A stretch of 6,919 nt of DNA from assembly GCA_012728505.1 (NCBI GenBank), contig JAAYEY010000139.1, forward strand, positions 1 to 6,919, in the 5' to 3' direction. The position numbers and the translations under genes were made by a program. The stretch's first letter is position 1. Each line of letters begins with the position of its first letter. The DNA comes from Synergistaceae bacterium (GTDB lineage Bacteria; Synergistota; Synergistia; Synergistales; Synergistaceae). The notes below the pieces were generated by a model. It was not told the DNA's origin, made no database searches, and was given only the letters and a program-made list of their open reading frames with translations. Of the stretch, positions 5,322 to 6,919 are shown piece by piece.

Positions 5322-6919
5322 ATGAAGTCGAAGATCTTAAGAGAAACAAAAGTGTCCTCCAAAAACATTTCGAGAAATGATATAGAAATGGGTTTGATTG
5401 AACACTCGGATCACAAGAACGCTGTCCATCCTGTGGTTTTTTATTTCTTAATATTTATCTCTCTGGGTTTGCCAAACTTAATTTTCTCCGGAATTAGTTG
5501 GTTTGATACATTACACCTCATGAAGTGGACCTTTGCAATGGTCCCCATTGCGATAATTTCAGCTATCGGAGGGGTATCAATTGCTTTGTACGGTAACGAA
5601 CGTACCGATTTCAAGATAGACCTTTTCGGTTTTTTATGGCTAATAATGCTTGGGTATATTTCAATCCAGACATTGTGGGTCGGCATCACTTCGTGGTCTA
5701 CATACATGAAGGAATGGTTCTTCTTCGCAACATTGGCAGCAATTTACATCTTCTCCTTCAACCTTTTTAAAGATGCTAAAGCCCACAGAATGGTTCTGTG
5801 GACCGCAAACCTTAATGCAGGGCTGAATGTCATCTTTGCAGAATTACTTATCAGGAACATGAACGGTTCATTCCCCTTTATAATGAATGTACCGGGTAAC
5901 TATATCGGAAACACAGGTCAGCAGGAGATGTTTGGACTATGGATGGCGATGGCTGTAATGAACGGTATATACCTCAATGCGGCCTATTCGAAAGATTTAA
6001 AAGATATATCATCACAATCTAGACTGCTACATATATTCAAGTATATGAACCTTGGACTTCTTGCTCTTACCTCTTGGGGCATGTGGAATTCGACTACGAG
6101 AGCGGGGTTTCTCTCTCTGATTGCAGGAACCATTATAATCTCGATAGTATTCATTAGAAACGACAGAAAGCAAATGCTGAAGAAAGTAGGACAGGGAGTT
6201 GCAATAGTCTTGCTTATGCTTGTACTTAATACGGGAATGAGTTATTTTGGATTTGGTCGTGCTTACGATCTTTTGAACAAAACCATGGATATGGTGATGA
6301 ACCCTGGGTCTTTTGGTAAAAGACGCGGAATATGGAAAACGAGCTGGGCCATCTTTATGGAGCACCCGATAAAAGGGGTTGGCATAGGCCATTACAAGTG
6401 GCATTACCTCAAGGGGCAGAGGATAGCATTCCAAAAAGACCCAAAGATGGAATGGCAGTTCACATACTGGGCCCACAATGAATATTTGCAGTGGTTTGCA
6501 GAGTTTGGAATTTTTGGCGCCGTCCTTCTCATATCTGTTGCTGTTTGGTGGATATGGAGATTTATTAAATTTATGTTACAAAAAAAGATGCTCTCTATCG
6601 AGGCTTCATGGGCCTGTGCAATGCTTTCCCTCATATTATTCGACGCAATATTCAGCAGACCGTTCCACAGGATAGAAAACGTGGTATGGCTTTCGTTTGC
6701 TTTTGCGATAGTTAACAGGGAGTTGCTTCCATATTCTTATACCTGGTCTGAGGTAAGGCACACGCCAATTTACAGAGTACTTGGAGTTTTTATCTGTACA
6801 ATATCACTATTCGGTCTTGTTTTTCTTGGCAACGGACTTGTAGGGAATAAATATTTAAGATATGCGACAGATACAGATCAAGCTGAATTGCAAGCTCAGT
6901 ACATAGACAAAGCAAAAGC
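5322..6919 (+). CDS. O-antigen ligase/polymerase-like membrane protein (Wzy_C type), 3' end outside window
   Basis: At least 532 codons with no stop before the window edge. AAGGAG (5308-5313) stands 8 nt before the ATG, which fixes the start. The product is a multi-pass membrane protein: a hydrophilic N-terminus of about 35 residues, then hydrophobic segments near 36-57, 68-90, 101-120, 132-148, 160-177, 201-220, 240-255, 260-278, 290-305, 395-415, 428-445, 452-465 and 484-505. Wzy_C-type signatures are visible: NTGQQEMFG (197-205), STTRAGFLSL (257-266), RRGIWKTSWAIFMEHPIKGVG (334-354, the R..W..........P..G.G pattern) and AHNEYLQWFAEFGIFGA (384-400). Such enzymes join or polymerise lipid-linked glycans at the outer face of the inner membrane: WaaL ligates O-antigen, Wzy polymerises, PglL/PglO-type members glycosylate proteins. 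Past the last membrane segment (about 509) a soluble, helical-looking part begins, possibly a TPR-like periplasmic tail. Which of these activities it has cannot be told. Confidence 0.85.
   Translation, partial: MKSKILRETKVSSKNISRNDIEMGLIEHSDHKNAVHPVVFYFLIFISLGLPNLIFSGISWFDTLHLMKWTFAMVPIAIISAIGGVSIALYGNERTDFKIDLFGFLWLIMLGYISIQTLWVGITSWSTYMKEWFFFATLAAIYIFSFNLFKDAKAHRMVLWTANLNAGLNVIFAELLIRNMNGSFPFIMNVPGNYIGNTGQQEMFGLWMAMAVMNGIYLNAAYSKDLKDISSQSRLLHIFKYMNLGLLALTSWGMWNSTTRAGFLSLIAGTIIISIVFIRNDRKQMLKKVGQGVAIVLLMLVLNTGMSYFGFGRAYDLLNKTMDMVMNPGSFGKRRGIWKTSWAIFMEHPIKGVGIGHYKWHYLKGQRIAFQKDPKMEWQFTYWAHNEYLQWFAEFGIFGAVLLISVAVWWIWRFIKFMLQKKMLSIEASWACAMLSLILFDAIFSRPFHRIENVVWLSFAFAIVNRELLPYSYTWSEVRHTPIYRVLGVFICTISLFGLVFLGNGLVGNKYLRYATDTDQAELQAQYIDKAK

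Noticed and set aside
5305..5338. Short direct repeat TCGAAG...ATCT around the ligase start
   Set aside because: Imperfect, about ten bases, and explained by the ribosome binding site and lysine/serine codons; likely chance.
6027..6634. Minus-strand open frames under the ligase gene
   Set aside because: They oppose a clear Wzy_C-type coding frame, show no recognisable protein features and have no ribosome binding context; shadows.
1..6919. Mobile elements, CRISPR array, tRNA/rRNA genes or a novel defence system
   Set aside because: No terminal inverted repeats, spaced repeats, cloverleaf-like RNA or transposase/nuclease-type protein was seen on either strand; the window is filled by conserved housekeeping genes.

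Overview
The window is a bacterial housekeeping locus, read entirely on the + strand. It covers the end of an arginyl-tRNA synthetase gene, a small septum-formation-initiator (FtsB/DivIC-type) gene, the rpsF-ssb-rpsR cluster (S6, single-stranded DNA-binding protein, S18), a multi-pass YybS/DUF2232 membrane protein, rplI (L9), the replicative helicase dnaB, and the 5' part of a large O-antigen ligase/polymerase-like membrane protein that runs off the right edge. Base composition is moderate to AT-leaning. Shine-Dalgarno sequences are strong, and three genes (rpsF, yybS-like, dnaB) start with GTG or TTG.

Layout: 1-858 argS 3' end; 891-1190 ftsB-like; a promoter and structured leader at about 1182-1277; 1278-2400 rpsF-ssb-rpsR, closed by an intrinsic terminator at 2428-2453; 2477-5229 a tightly packed yybS-rplI-dnaB unit (17-nt overlap, then a 1-nt gap); a 92-nt spacer; then 5322 to the end, a Wzy_C-type ligase with a good ribosome binding site. 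The ligase frame stays open to the window end, so it is easy to miss in a search that requires a stop codon.

The order rpsF-ssb-rpsR ... yybS ... rplI-dnaB is the arrangement known from Bacillus and relatives, but gdpP (yybT), which normally lies between yybS and rplI there, is missing. A lipopolysaccharide/glycan-type ligase next door suggests a diderm or at least glycan-exporting bacterium. A Firmicutes-like gene order combined with an O-antigen ligase would fit a group such as Synergistota, but this is a low-confidence inference.

The genes serve translation (ArgS, S6, S18, L9), replication (SSB, DnaB), division (FtsB-like) and surface glycan assembly (Wzy-like). I see no CRISPR array, transposon, phage gene, tRNA or rRNA. 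No undescribed system stands out. The points most worth a second look are the structured rpsF leader, a perfect in-frame 21-bp tandem duplication in rpsR, the loss of gdpP with fusion-like packing of yybS and rplI, and a TATAAT box placed so that its transcripts would start inside the terminator stem.
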